Source: UBA4732 sp963823075
GTDB lineage: Bacteria > Planctomycetota > Planctomycetia > Gemmatales > Gemmataceae
Assembly (NCBI GenBank): GCA_963823075.1
Contig: CAWGKE010000002.1
Coordinates: 248,001-312,000, forward strand
DNA length: 64,000 nt
Direction: 5' to 3'
Of the stretch, positions 39,551 through 50,848 are shown one piece after another; positions within the stretch are counted from its first letter, which is position 1; each line of letters begins with the position of its first letter. Position numbers and translations under genes: made by a program. The notes beneath the pieces are model-generated. The model had not been told where the DNA came from. It worked only from the letters and a program-made list of their open reading frames with translations, and made no database searches.

Positions 39551-42488
39551 GTGCCGCTCGCCATTCCGCCGCTGTTCGCTTTCCTGTTCAACCCCTTCCT
39601 CGCCGTGGCGGCGGCCGCCGGCGCCGTGTCCATCCCCATCGTCATTCACCTGCTCAATCGCAAGCGCTATCGCATCGTCCCCTGGGCGGCCATGCGCTTC
39701 CTCCTGGCCGCCCAGCGCAAGACCTCGCGTAAGGTGCGCATCGAGCAGATCCTGCTGTTGGTCGTCCGCTGCCTGCTTGTGCTGCTGCTGCTCCTGGCCA
39801 TGTGCAGCGTGACGCCGTGGGCCGAAACCGCCTGGGGCTGGTTCAGCCGGTTCGCGCCTGCCGGCGTCGCCGTCACCAGTGGGGCCGCGCACTCACAAGA
39901 TCCTCGTCGTGGACGGTTCGCTCGGCATGGGCTTCCGGGCCGGCGATCGGGACTGCTTCGACCGGGCCAAGGCGGCGGCCCGCCAGATCGTCAAGGAGAG
40001 CAACGGCGGCGACGGTTTCAGCGTCGTCCTTTTGGCCGACCCGCCGCGCATGATCGTCCCCGGCCCCAGCGACGACGCCGACCCCGGCGCGCCCTCCGAG
40101 GACGCGGAAAAAGTCCTCGGCCGCATCGACGCCCTGCGGGCCACGCACGGCAACGCCGACCTCGCGGCCGCCCTCAACACCGTCGAAGACCTCCTCAACG
40201 CCTCGCCGAAAAAATACGCCGAAAAAGAGGTCTACTTCCTCTCGAACCTCCAGCGTACCACCTGGCTGCGCGCGAGGCGTCGGCCCTGGCCCCCACCGTA
40301 CAGAAAATCCAGGCCCGCGCCCGGACCGCCGCCCTTCTCGACCTGGCCAAAATCGACGACGGCGACGGCCATGAAAGGCGCCTGGACAATCTCGCCGTCG
40401 AGGGGCTGGCGCTGGCCGATCCGGTCGCCGTCGCCCGGCAACGGACCCTCCTCCAGGCCGTATTGCACAACTTCGGCGCGACGCGCGCCGACGTGGCCGT
40501 CCACTTCCTCGTCGGCAAGGTCGGGGCCGACGGTCAGCCGCCGGAGCTGCGCGAGGTCGGTCCGACGCCCACCATCAAGGAGATCAAGGACGGCGAACAG
40601 GTCCCCGTCGCCTTCCAGTACACCTTCGCCGAACCCGGCGACTACGTCGTCCAGGCCGAGGTGGACCACGACGGCCTGGAGGCCGACGACGCCCGCCGCG
40701 TGGTGGTGACGGTCAAGGACCGCGTGGAGGTGCTGCTGGTGGACGGCAAGCCGGCCGGGCAGGCCTTCGATCGGGCCGCCGAGTACGTCCGCACCGCCCT
40801 CAATCCGTTCCAGGACGAGGCCACGGCCCGCGAGAACAACGTCGTCGCCCGGCCCAAGGTCATCAATGAGACGCAGTTCGCCGACGAGGGGCTGGGCGAC
40901 CTGACGCCCTACGACTGCGTCTTTTTGTGCGACGTGCCGCTGTTCACGGACGGCGAGGCGCACCGGCTGCTCAACCACGTCCGCCGCGGCGGCGGCGTCG
41001 TCTTCGTGGCCGGCGACCGCGTGGACCTCAAGGAGTACAACGCCACGCTCTCGCCGAGCGGCGTCGGCCTCCTGCCCGTCCGCCTCGTCGAGAAGCAAAA
41101 CGACAACAGCACGTATTCCTATCAGTTGACGCCGGAATCCGACCTGGCCGCCGAGCCGGCGTTCAAGCCGTTCACCGACTCCCGACCGCGTGAGATGCTG
41201 CAGGCGGCCCACTTCCATTCGTTCCTGCGCGTGGAGCCGGCCGTGGACGCGACGGCCGGCCCCGCGCAGCGGAAGACGGCGGCGGTGCATACGCTGCTCT
41301 CATTCGCGCCGATCCTGCTGCCCGGCAAGGATGCGGACGCCGCCGCCCGGCCGCCGGGCGGCCCGGCCGTGCTGGAGTGGCGGCCGCCGACCGGCAAGGA
41401 CGCGGCCGACCGCGGCCAGATGCGCGGCCGCGTCGTCCTGGTCACGACGACGCTCAACGCCGACTGGAACAGCTGGCCGGCCTCCCCCGTCTTCCCGCCG
41501 TTCATCGACCGCCTGATGCACTTCGCCGCGGCCGGTCGGCTGCGGGAGCAGTCCGTCGAGGTCGGCGACGCGATCGAGCTGTTCCTGCCCAACGCCGCGG
41601 GCGGCTCGGCGACGATCCACACGCCAGACGGCCGCGAGGAATCGGCCCCGATCCGCCAGCTCGACGACGGCGGCGTCCTGCGCTGGTCGGGCGCCGACGT
41701 GTCCGGCCTCTATCGCATCTCCGCGGGGGGCGCATCAGGGGCCGGGATGGACCATCTCGTCGCCGTCAACCCGCCGGCCCTCAACGCCTATCAGCAGGGC
41801 AGCCCCAGCGACCTCGGCCGCGCCACGGCCGACAACCTCAAGTCCGCCTTCCCAGACTGGAACCTCCAGGTCGTCTCCGACCTCCATCAGGTGACGCACG
41901 CCCCCGGCGCCGCCGTCGTCGTCGAGAACGCGCCGATCGGCCCCTGGATCGCCCACTGGCTGCTGCTGTTCATGCTCGGCCTGTTCTTCGTCGAGGTGCT
42001 GCTGGCGTGGCTGTTCGGCCACTACACCGCCGTGGCCCCGCTGGAAGAGGAAGCGGCCCAGCGCAACCTGACCCGCCGGCGCTGGGCGGCGACTCGGCTG
42101 CCGTTTTACCTCCTGTCCGGTCTGCTCGCCGTCCTGCTGTTCGGCGTCGGCTTCATCCTGCTGCACAACTACTGGACCGGCGATTTCCTCAGCTTCCTGC
42201 CCGGCAGCGTGCGCCGCTGGATGGAGTCCGCGCAGGGCGTGCCGCCGCCGGCCGAGGGCGAGACCAGCCGCTGGAACCTCGAATCCTCCTCCGTCTTCTG
42301 GAGCAACCGTCTCGACCCGTGGGTGACGGGGATCGTCTTCGCGCTGGGCGCGGTGCTGGTGCTGGCGGTCTACTTCCGCGAGGGCCGCAACATCGGCGTC
42401 GGCCATCGGCTGCTCCTGGCCGGCCTGCGCCTCGGCTTGCTGGCGCTCTTGCTGCTGGTGATCCTGCCGCAGCTGCGCGTCTGGTATC
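39551..42488 (+). CDS. BatA-type membrane protein with VWA-like and class I amidotransferase-like parts, two frameshifts
   Basis: The first ~75 residues form a BatA N-terminus: two helices around VSIPIVIHLLNRKRYRIVPWAAMRFLLAAQRK. After a frame change near 39876 a VWA-like domain starts at HKILVVDGSLGMG and runs to VYFLSNLQRTTW. The frame returns near 40268. Then come a CARDB/Ig-like stretch and a ThuA/amidotransferase-like part (VEVLLVDGKP, YDCVFLCDVPLF, GGGVVFVAGD), and transmembrane segments near the end (WLLLFMLGLFFVEVLLAWLFG and two more). The frame stays open through the place where a stop would be expected, so this gene is either fused to the next VWA gene or the boundary has been lost to an error. 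Confidence 0.8.
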
Positions 42489-44708
42489 GAGCGCCAGGCG
42501 GCGCCCGATCTGGTCGTCATCTTCGACGATTCGCAGAGCATGAGCACCGTCGATCGCTACCGCGACCCGGCGGTGCAGAAGGCGGCCGACGCCCTGGCGA
42601 AGCAAGCCGGCGTCTCGGAGGCCGACCGCCTGCGCCTGGCCCAGACGATCGTGACGCGGCCCGACCCGGACTGGCTCAAGACGCTCCTGACCAAGAAGGA
42701 CGTGCGGCTGCGCGTCTACCACTGCTCCGGCCGGCTGCACCGGCTGGCCGACGTGACCAAGCCGGAGGAGCTGGCCGCCGCGGCGGACGCGATCCGCGGC
42801 CTCAAGGCCGAGCCGAAGAACGACTCGACGCAGCTCGGCGCCGCCGTGCGCCAGGTGCTGGCCGAGTACAACGCCTCGTCGCTGGCCGCCGTCGTCGTGC
42901 TGACCGACGGCGTCACCACGGAGGGCGAGAGCCTCGACCACTCCGCCGACTTCGCCAAGGACCAGGGCGTGCCGCTCTTCTTCGTCGGACTCGGCGACGC
43001 CAACGATGTGCGCAACATCCGCCTGCACGATCTCCAGGCCGTGGACAGCGTCTACGTCAACGACCGCATCCTCTTCGAGTTGTCGCTCAACGGCGTCGGC
43101 TACCCCGGCCTGACCGTGCCCGTCACGCTCAAGGAAAAGGGCAAGGACGCGGTCCTCGACAAGAAGGACGTCACGCTGGCCACGGGCAACGAGGACGTGA
43201 AGGTCCAGCTGCAGTACAAGCCGACCGAGGCGGGCGACCGCACCTTCATCATCGAGACGCCGCTCCAGCCCGACGAGGCCGACAAGGAGGACAACCGCGT
43301 CGAGCGCAAGGTCTTCGTCCGCGAAGCGAAGCTCATCAAGGTGCTGTACGTCGAGGGCTACCGGCGCTACGAGTACCACTTCCTCAAGACGCTGCTGGAG
43401 CGAGAGAGCGACCGGACCAAGGGCAACAAGAGCATCGACCTCAAGGTGGTGCTGCTGAACGCCGACCCCGAGTTTGCGACCCAGGATCGCACCGCCCTGG
43501 CGGAAATCCCGACGCGGGAGGAGCTGAAGGCCTACGACGTGATTATCCTCGGCGACGTGGACCCGCGGCCCAAGGACGGCAGCAAGATGACGGAACACAT
43601 GAAGGACATTGCGGAGTGGGTGACGGAACACGGCGGCGGCCTGCTGATGATCGCCGGCGAGCGCTTCGCCCCGTTCTACTACCGCGATTCGCCGCTCAAG
43701 GACGTGCTGCCGGTGGATGTGGTGGTCGATAAGCTGCCGGACGAGGGGTCCGTCGAGCGCACAGACAGCTACAAGCCCGACCTGACGCCGGAGGGCCAGC
43801 GCCACCCGATCTTCCGCTTCGAGGCGGACGCTCAGAAAAACGCGGAGGTTTGGGACCACTTCAAGGACATGTACTGGTGGTCGGACGTGTGCGTGCCCAA
43901 GCGGGCGGCGGAGGTGCTGGCCTACCACCCCACGGCCAAGGGGCCGCCCGACCGGGACCGCGGCGGCGACCGGCCGCCGGAGCGCCAGGCGCTGGTGGTG
44001 ACGCAGTTCGTCGGGGCCGGCCGCAGCATGTTCCTCGGCTTCAACGAGACGTGGCGCTGGGGCTTCCGCGAGGACCAGGCCCACTACAACCAGTTCTGGA
44101 TTCAGACGATCCGTTATCTCTCCGGCAGCCGGCGCGACCACGTCGAGCTGTTCCTGGACCGGGAGACGCCGTACCACCGCGGCGACGCGATCAAGGCGAC
44201 GGTGCGCTTCCCCGACGACGCGCCGCCGCCGGCCGGGGACGCGGCGGTCAAGGTGCTGGTGGAGCGGCGCGGCCTGGGCGGCGGCGGCGAGCCGGCCGTG
44301 CGCACGCTGGAGCTGTCCAAGATCGAGGGCAGTCGGGCGTCGTACAGCGCCGTGCTGACGCAGACGCCGGAAGGGTTGTACAAGTTCCTGCTGACCGACC
44401 CGTCGCTGCCGTCGCCGCGGCCGACGGCCGACTGCAAGGTGCTGGCCCCGCCCGGTGAGATGGATCAGCTGCGGATGAACCAGAAGGAGATGGAACGCGC
44501 CGCCGACAAGACGCGCGGCGGCTTCTACACCGTCGCCAACGCCGACGACCTGCTCCGGGACAAGAACCTGCGGGCCGACGCCCGCGTGCGCCTCCAGGCG
44601 CCATCGGGGTCGGCGTGGCTGTTCTGGGCCTTCCCGGCGTTCTTCGTCATGGCCCTGCTGATGCTGACCTCCGAATGGGTGTTGCGAAAGCAGAAGAACC
44701 TCGTCTAA
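42489..44708 (+). CDS. VWA domain membrane protein, continuation of the preceding frame
   Basis: The VWA domain starts as LVVIFDDSQSMSTVDRY (MIDAS DxSxS), with AVVVLTDGVTTEGE later in the fold. An Ig-like section, a ThuA/amidotransferase-like section (KVLYVEGYRRYEYHFLKTLL, YDVIILGDVDPR, GGGLLMIAGE) and a C-terminal helix (FWAFPAFFVMALLMLTSEWVL) follow. The two helices that normally precede such a domain are in the upstream frame and end LRVWY; one extra base near 42488 separates them. An ATG at 42540 is the first in this frame but cuts the MIDAS. Architecture: Bat-type membrane protein with extracytoplasmic metal-binding domain. Confidence 0.85.
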   Translation, partial: ERQAAPDLVVIFDDSQSMSTVDRYRDPAVQKAADALAKQAGVSEADRLRLAQTIVTRPDPDWLKTLLTKKDVRLRVYHCSGRLHRLADVTKPEELAAAADAIRGLKAEPKNDSTQLGAAVRQVLAEYNASSLAAVVVLTDGVTTEGESLDHSADFAKDQGVPLFFVGLGDANDVRNIRLHDLQAVDSVYVNDRILFELSLNGVGYPGLTVPVTLKEKGKDAVLDKKDVTLATGNEDVKVQLQYKPTEAGDRTFIIETPLQPDEADKEDNRVERKVFVREAKLIKVLYVEGYRRYEYHFLKTLLERESDRTKGNKSIDLKVVLLNADPEFATQDRTALAEIPTREELKAYDVIILGDVDPRPKDGSKMTEHMKDIAEWVTEHGGGLLMIAGERFAPFYYRDSPLKDVLPVDVVVDKLPDEGSVERTDSYKPDLTPEGQRHPIFRFEADAQKNAEVWDHFKDMYWWSDVCVPKRAAEVLAYHPTAKGPPDRDRGGDRPPERQALVVTQFVGAGRSMFLGFNETWRWGFREDQAHYNQFWIQTIRYLSGSRRDHVELFLDRETPYHRGDAIKATVRFPDDAPPPAGDAAVKVLVERRGLGGGGEPAVRTLELSKIEGSRASYSAVLTQTPEGLYKFLLTDPSLPSPRPTADCKVLAPPGEMDQLRMNQKEMERAADKTRGGFYTVANADDLLRDKNLRADARVRLQAPSGSAWLFWAFPAFFVMALLMLTSEWVLRKQKNLV

Positions 44709-44719
44709 TTGCGGACGCC

Positions 44720-44804
44720 GGCGAGCGGGGGGCGTCAGCCCCCTGATTCCGCATCCTACCGGCGACCGTATGAAGAATCAGGGGGCTGACGCCCCCCGCT
44801 CGCC
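44720..44804. repeat. Intergenic palindrome
   Basis: 29-bp perfect arms (GGCGAGCGGGGGGCGTCAGC and onward) around a ~27-nt loop, between the VWA and DUF4175 genes. Confidence 0.92.
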
Positions 44805-44816
44805 ACGGAGACCGCC

Positions 44817-47800
44817 ATGAAGCCCCCGACCGCCCTCGACGGCAACGTACTGCGCCAGCGCCTGGCGGCCCTGCGCCGCCGCCTGCGCCGCACGGCCATC
44901 CTCCGCGGCGCGAGTTGGCTGGTCCTCGCCACGGCGGCGACCGCCGTGGCGGCCTGTCTCGTCGATTCCCTCTGGCCGCTCGACAGCCTTGTGCGGGCCG
45001 CGGTCCTTGTCGGCTGGCTGGTCGGCGTCGGGCTGCTGTCCTGGCGCTTCCTCTTCCGGCCGCTGTCCCAGCGCACGGACGACCTGTCGCTGGCCCTGCG
45101 CGTGGAGCAGCGCTTCCCGGCCCTCAACGACGCGCTGGCCAGCACGGTGCAGTTCCTCGACGCCCCGGTCGGCGCGGGCGGCGACTCGGCCTCCCTGCGG
45201 CGCGAGGCCGTCAAGCGCACCCTCGCTCGGTCCAAGGGCTACGACTTCAACCGCGTCGTGGACAGCCGCGGCTTGCGCAGCGTCGCCGCGGGCGCCGCCC
45301 TGGCCGGGGCCGCCGCCGTGACGCTGCTGCTGCTCTTCCCGGCCCCCGCCCGCAGCGCCCTGGGCCGGCTCCTCAACCCGTTCAACAACCGCTCGCTGCC
45401 GCCCGTGACCAGCCTGGTCCCTGTGCCGAACCCGCCGCCCGAGCGCGTCGGCAAGGGAGAGTCCTACGAGATCAACGCCCGCGTCGCCGGCGCCCTGCCG
45501 CCCGGCGTCCGGGCCAAGATCACCGTGCGCGTGGACGGCTATTCGACCAAGGAGTATTCGACCGACGTCCTCCCCGACGGCGAGAAGAGCGCCAAGCTCT
45601 CGTTCCGCCTGGACAAGGTGGAGAGCAGCTTCCATTTCAGCGTCCACTACAACGACGCGGACATCGGGGAGTTTCCGGTCAAGGTGCTGCCGCCGCCCAT
45701 GCTGACGAACCTGGGCAAGGCGGCTTCGCCGCAATTGCAGCTCTTCTATCCGCTCTATACCGGCCTGCCGTCGCCGCACACGCAGACGCCCGGCGTCGGC
45801 GACGTGGATGCCGTGATGGGCACGTCCGTGGTGCTGCGGGCCGCCGCCGACCGGCCGCTGCGCGCCGCCTGGGTCGATTACCCGGCGGTCCCGCAGACGG
45901 CGGCCGCCGCGCTGGGCGTCGCCGGCGCCTTGGCGTCCGGCCCCAGCGCCAAGGTCCGCGCCGCCGCCGACCTCGACGACGGCCGCGCCTCGTTCACCGT
46001 CCGCTTCCAGCCGAGCCAGTCGGGCGTGTACGCCCTGCACTTCGAGGACGACACCGGCCTGGGCGCCATGCGCCTCTTCGGCCTGACCGTGCGCGACGAC
46101 CCGGCGCCGGTGGTTCAGCTGGATCGGCCGTCGAAGGCGCGCGACGTGCTGAGCGTGCTGCCGACGGCGGTGCTGCCGTTGCAGGCGACGGCCGAGGATC
46201 CGCTGTACGGTCTGCGGTCGGTCGCCCTGGAGTATCGTCTCCAAGCCGACGGATCGCCGGCGCAGCGGCTGGTGCTGCACGACCCGGCGACGGCGGCTGA
46301 GGAAGTGCTGGCGCCTCTGCTGGGTCCGGCCGTCAAGGCCGCCCCGCCGCCGCTGCGGCCGACGCGGCTGGAGTTCCGCACCCATCTGCCGGTTGCATCG
46401 CTGCGCCGGCCGGACGGCGCCGCCCCGCGCGAGGGCGACGTGTTCCTGCTGCGAGCGGCGGCCGACGACTGGGACGACGTATCGCCGTCCAAGGCACCGG
46501 GCCGCACCCCCGAGGTCGAGATCCGCATCGTCGGCCGCAACGAGCTGGACCTCGCCGTCACGCAGGACGAAGGCGATCTGCAAAAGGACCTGGCCCGCCT
46601 GCGCGAGAAGGAATTGCAGGCGTTGCAGCACGCCGAGGACGCCGAGGGCAAGCTCAAGCAAATCGAGAAGATCCAGCCCAAGGAGGGCGATCAGAGCGAC
46701 GAGGCGAAAAAACATCGTGAGGAGGTCGAAAAACTCCAGAAAGAGGTCGGCGACGATCTGGTGCAGGCCCAGCAGCTGCAGCGCGAGATCGAGGAAGGCG
46801 TCTCGGACCCGAAGAGCGGGGCGCGGCGCGGGCGCGGCGGCTGCTGGAGGCGCTGAAGGCGAACGGCGAGCCGCCCAACACGCCGCTGCGCGACCGCATG
46901 GAGCGGATGGACCAGGAGCTGGGCCGAATCGCCGACAACGAACTGCGGCAGATCGACCCCAAGCTGACGGAGGCGATGAAGGAGGCGGAGCTGCTCGACC
47001 CGAAGAACAAGGCGGAGCGGCAGGCGCTGCGGCAGGAGCAGCAGCGCGACCTGGAGCGCCAGGCGAAGGAGGCCGAACAGGACGCCGACCGGGCCGACGC
47101 CCGCGCCGACGCCGCCAAGGACGCCGCGGAGAAAGAGCGGGTGAAGAAGGAGGCGGAGCAGGACCGGCAGCGGGCGACGGCCCTGCACAAGGAGGCGGAG
47201 CGCCTCCACGCCGACGCCGTCCAGGACACGCCGACCGCCGCCCCGCGCGAGGACGTCACCAAGGCCGAGGAGATGCAGAACGAGGTCGCCCGCACCTTGA
47301 ACGATCTGCAATCGTACAGCAGCACGCGCGAGGCCAAGGTCGAGGCCGCCCGCATCTTGCAGGAGCAGCGCAAGCTGGAAGCCGACGCCGCCAAGCTGCA
47401 AGACATGCTGGGCAAAGATGCGAAGGACTTGACCGACGCCCAGCGGGCCGCGCTGGACGAGCTGCGCGACAACCAGAATCGGCTGGAGGAGCGCACGCAA
47501 CAGCTGCTGAATCGGATGCAGAACACGGCGGACGGGCCGAAGGAGCTGGAGAAACTGGCCAGCGAGCAGAAGGAGTTGCAGCAGGATATCAAGCAGTCCC
47601 GCGGCCCGAAGGAGCTGGAACCGCTGGCGAAGCAGGAGAAGGAGCTGGCGGAGCGGACGAAGGCGGCGGCCGACGAGATGAAGCGGCTCGGCGCCGACCG
47701 GGCGGCGGCCGCGCTGAAGCAGGCCGCCGACGCGATGGACCGAGACGCCGAGCGGTTGAAGCAGGGTCAGCGGCCGGAGAACGACGACGCCATGAAGGGG

Positions 47801-49096
47801 TTGCAGGACGCCCAGAACCAGAAGGACCCCACCGGCGTCCGGGAGCTGCGGGACGCCCTGGACAAGGCCCGGCAAGCCGGCCCCGACAAGGACGAGGCCG
47901 GGCTTCAGGGAGACATGGAGAAGGCCAAGACCGAGCTGGAGAAGAACCAGCTCAGCGACGCGCGGAAGGATCAGGAGCGGGCGGCCGGCAAGCTCCAGGA
48001 AATGCTCGGGCAGTTCCGGGCGCAGGAAGAGGAGCATCACGAGGACGACCTGGACCAGCTCGCCAAGAAGTTGGCCGAGAAAGAGAAGGAGCTGCAGAAG
48101 CTGGCCGACGAACAGGACGAGTTGCAGAAGAAGATCAAGGACGCCAAAGATCCCAAGGACCTGGAGCAGCTGGCGAAGAAGCAGAAGGAGCTGGCGGATC
48201 GGGCCAAGGCGGCGGCCGACGAACTCAAGCGGCTCGGCGCCGAGCGGGCCGGGGCTGCGGCCAAGCAGGCCGCCGACGCGATGGACCAGAACGCCGACAA
48301 GCTGGAGAAGGGCGAGAAACCGGAGAATCAGGACCTTGCGCTGGATCGTTTGCAGGACGCGCAGGACGAGGCGGACGACGCCCAGCAGGACGCGCAGGAC
48401 CAGCTGGAGCGCGAGAAGCAGGCCCGCATCGCCGAGGAGGTGCAGGGACTCAAGGAACGGCAAGAGGCGTTGAATCAGGAGGCGGCGCGGCTGCACGACA
48501 CGCTGGCCCAGAACGAGGTGAGGCGCGAGGTGCTGCTCAACAGCGTGGGCGGATTACGAGACGCGCAAAACGGCCTGAGCGGCGAGACGGAGGCGCTGGC
48601 GAAGAAGGAGCTGGCCGACGCGCCGGTGCTGCTGCGGCTGATGCTGCGAGCGTCGGAGTCGATGACCGATGCGGGCAATCGGCTGGAGGAGGGCATGAAG
48701 GCGAAGCCGGCGTCGATCGGCGACGCCGCCCTTCAGGCCCAGAAGGACGCTTCGCATCGGCTCGCCCTGGTCCTGGACGCGCTGAAGTCGGAGGACCAGG
48801 CCCTACCGCAGGCCGGCGGCAATCAGGCCGGCGGCCCGGCGGGGCCGAGCGGCGACCCGGCCACGCAGCCCGACAGCGTGCCGCCGGTGGCCCAGTTGAA
48901 GCTGCTGCGGGCGATGCAGAAGGAAGTCGCCGACCGCACCGCCGCGTTCCAGAAGGACCACCCCGACCCGGCCAAGTACGGCGACAAGGAAAAAGCGGAG
49001 CTGGAGAACATCCAGCGGGAGCAGCAGGACGTCGTTGATCTGGTGGAGGAGTTCCGCCACCCGGCGCCGCCGAAGAACGACGACGAGAAGAAGTGA
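44817..49096 (+). CDS. DUF4175-like membrane protein with long coiled coil, one frameshift
   Basis: About 1,426 residues. N-terminal helices (SWLVLATAATAVAACLVDSL, AAVLVGWLVGVGLL, and a third near residue 165) are followed by an Ig-like extracytoplasmic region, then a very long charged coiled coil rich in K/E/Q/A. Two related coiled-coil blocks of ~95 residues, beginning KELEKLASEQKELQQ (about 47540) and KELQKLADEQDELQK (about 48090), show an internal duplication. Near 46815 one base is missing: upstream ends GVSDPK, downstream resumes RARRLLEALKANGEPPN. DUF4175-type proteins commonly follow Bat/VWA genes in planctomycetes and proteobacteria. Function unknown. Confidence 0.82.
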
Positions 49097-49194
49097 CGGC
49101 GCTTTGGGTCCATTCCCGTTATTGCAGCTGCGCCTCCGGTATGAGATAACCAGGAAAGCGAGACACGTTGTTCCTTAATCCCCGGCAGGCAGCT

Positions 49195-50836
49195 ATGAAC
49201 GAATCTTCACGCAGCGTGAACACCGGCCGCGAACAACTCCGCCAGCAGTGGCTCGAACAGGCGGGAGCCGCCTTCGATCTCTATTTCGACGGCGGGCCGA
49301 ATCCACCCCCGGTCACGTTCTCTCAGCGGGAAGGCCGCGCCTGCTCTCTTACCCGTGAGCTGGCCGCCTGGCTCCTGGAGCAGGACATCGCGGACGACCC
49401 GGCCGTGCGACCGGAGGACGGCCAACCGATCCTTTGTCCGCGGTGCGGCCGACCGGCTCGGCGGCATACTCCTGCGGGGGAACCCCTGCCGCGGCGGCAA
49501 CTGCACAGCGACGCGGGGGAAGTGACCTTCAGCCGCGAACAGTGGCACTGCCAGACCTGTCGGGTCTCTTTTTTTCCCTCTGGACCACAAACTGGCGTTG
49601 GGGACGGAAGGCTATAGTCCCACCCTGCTGCGCCAGGCGGTTCGTCAGGCCGCCAAGGCGGCCTCGTTTAAGGACGCCAGCGAGGACCTTCGGGCACTGG
49701 CCAAGTGGGCGATCAGTCCGACGCATCTGCAGCGTCTGACCGAACGGATCGGCGGGGAGTGGGAACAACAGCGAGACGCCGACGTCCGGGCGTTGCAGGA
49801 GAACCGTCTGGCACGCGACTACGGGAAGGCGCCCGTGGTCGCGGCTGTGATGCTGGATGGGGGTCGCTATCAAACGCGCGCCGCGGAGGCGGGACGCGGG
49901 GTAACCGACCCGGCCTGGCGCGAGGACAAGGTGGCCTGTTGTCAGACCTACGCTTCCCGGGAAGCTCGGAGCGATCCGCAACCGCAGCCGCCGCCGAAGT
50001 TCCTGGACCGCCAACGGGTGGCGCGACTGGCGGCGGAATTGCGGTCGCACAGCGGCAAAAGCGTGGGCCGTGCCGACCGGCCCTCGCCGCCGCCTCCCAA
50101 GAAGCGTCGGCGGCGGCGGCCGGGTCGGACCAGGCGACCGCAGCGGTTGGTGCGAACGGTGCTGGCGACCACGGCGGACAACGAGGCGTTCGGCTGGCAC
50201 GTGGCGGCCGAGGTTCACCGGCGTGGTCTGGATCAGGCCAAGCGGAAGGCTTGCCTGGGCGACGGCTCGAAGGCGGTCTGGGCGGTGTTCGAGTTTCATC
50301 TGCTGGCGGCTGGGTTCCTCGGCATTTTGGACTTTTTACACCTGTTAGCGCATCTGTATGCGGGGGCGTGCGCGGCGGAGGGCAAGGGCACGGAGGCGGC
50401 GTGGGCGTTGTACACGCAATGGCTGTGCTGGGCCTGGTCAGGGAAGGTGCTGCTGTTGCTGGGCGGGCTGCGGGCGGTGTGCAAGCGTCTGGGGGAGCCG
50501 CCGGCGAATGCGGCGGAGGACGAGCCACGGCGGGTGGCGGCGGACACGCTGGGCTACGTGGAGAACAACCGGGGCCGGATGAACTACCCCGAGTACCGGC
50601 GGCTGGGCCTGCCGATCAGTAGTGCGCCGGTGGAGAGCGTGATCAAGCAGTTGAACCGTCGCGTGAAGGGGAGCGAGAAGTTCTGGCTGCGCGGCGGCGC
50701 CGAGGCCGTCCTCCAGGTGCGTGCAGCCTACTTGAGCGAGGACGAACGGGCGGAGCGGTACTGGGCGCGACCGCGGCCGCATCCCCGCGCGGCGGGCAGC
50801 GGCCGCTTGCGCCGACCGGCCGCCGCGCCGCAATAA
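49195..50836 (+). CDS. ISKra4-family transposase, frameshift at a T7 run
   Basis: About 547 residues if joined. The N-terminal part has a zinc-finger-like pair (CPRCGRPARRH, CQTCRVSFF). The catalytic part has D in VMLDGGRYQTR, D in CLGDGSKAVWAV and E in PISSAPVESVIKQLNRRVKG, which fits ISKra4 (PISSAxVES) transposases. The two frames meet at TCTTTTTTTCCC (49567-49578). Dropping one T joins CRVSFFPLDHKLALGTEGY. This may be transcriptional slippage on T7, as used by some IS, or a homopolymer error. ATG at 49195 is preferred over a TTG at 49168. Confidence 0.85.
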
Positions 50837-50848
50837 CGGGAATGGACC

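Noticed and set aside
42189..44177. A 662-aa minus-strand frame opposite the VWA gene
   Set aside because: Same reason: low-information composition (V/L/R/H-rich), no signal or start site, and it mirrors a conserved gene.
46691..48496. A 601-aa Leu-rich minus-strand frame
   Set aside because: It is the mirror of the DUF4175 coiled coil; its leucine repeats come from the antisense of CAG/GAG codons.
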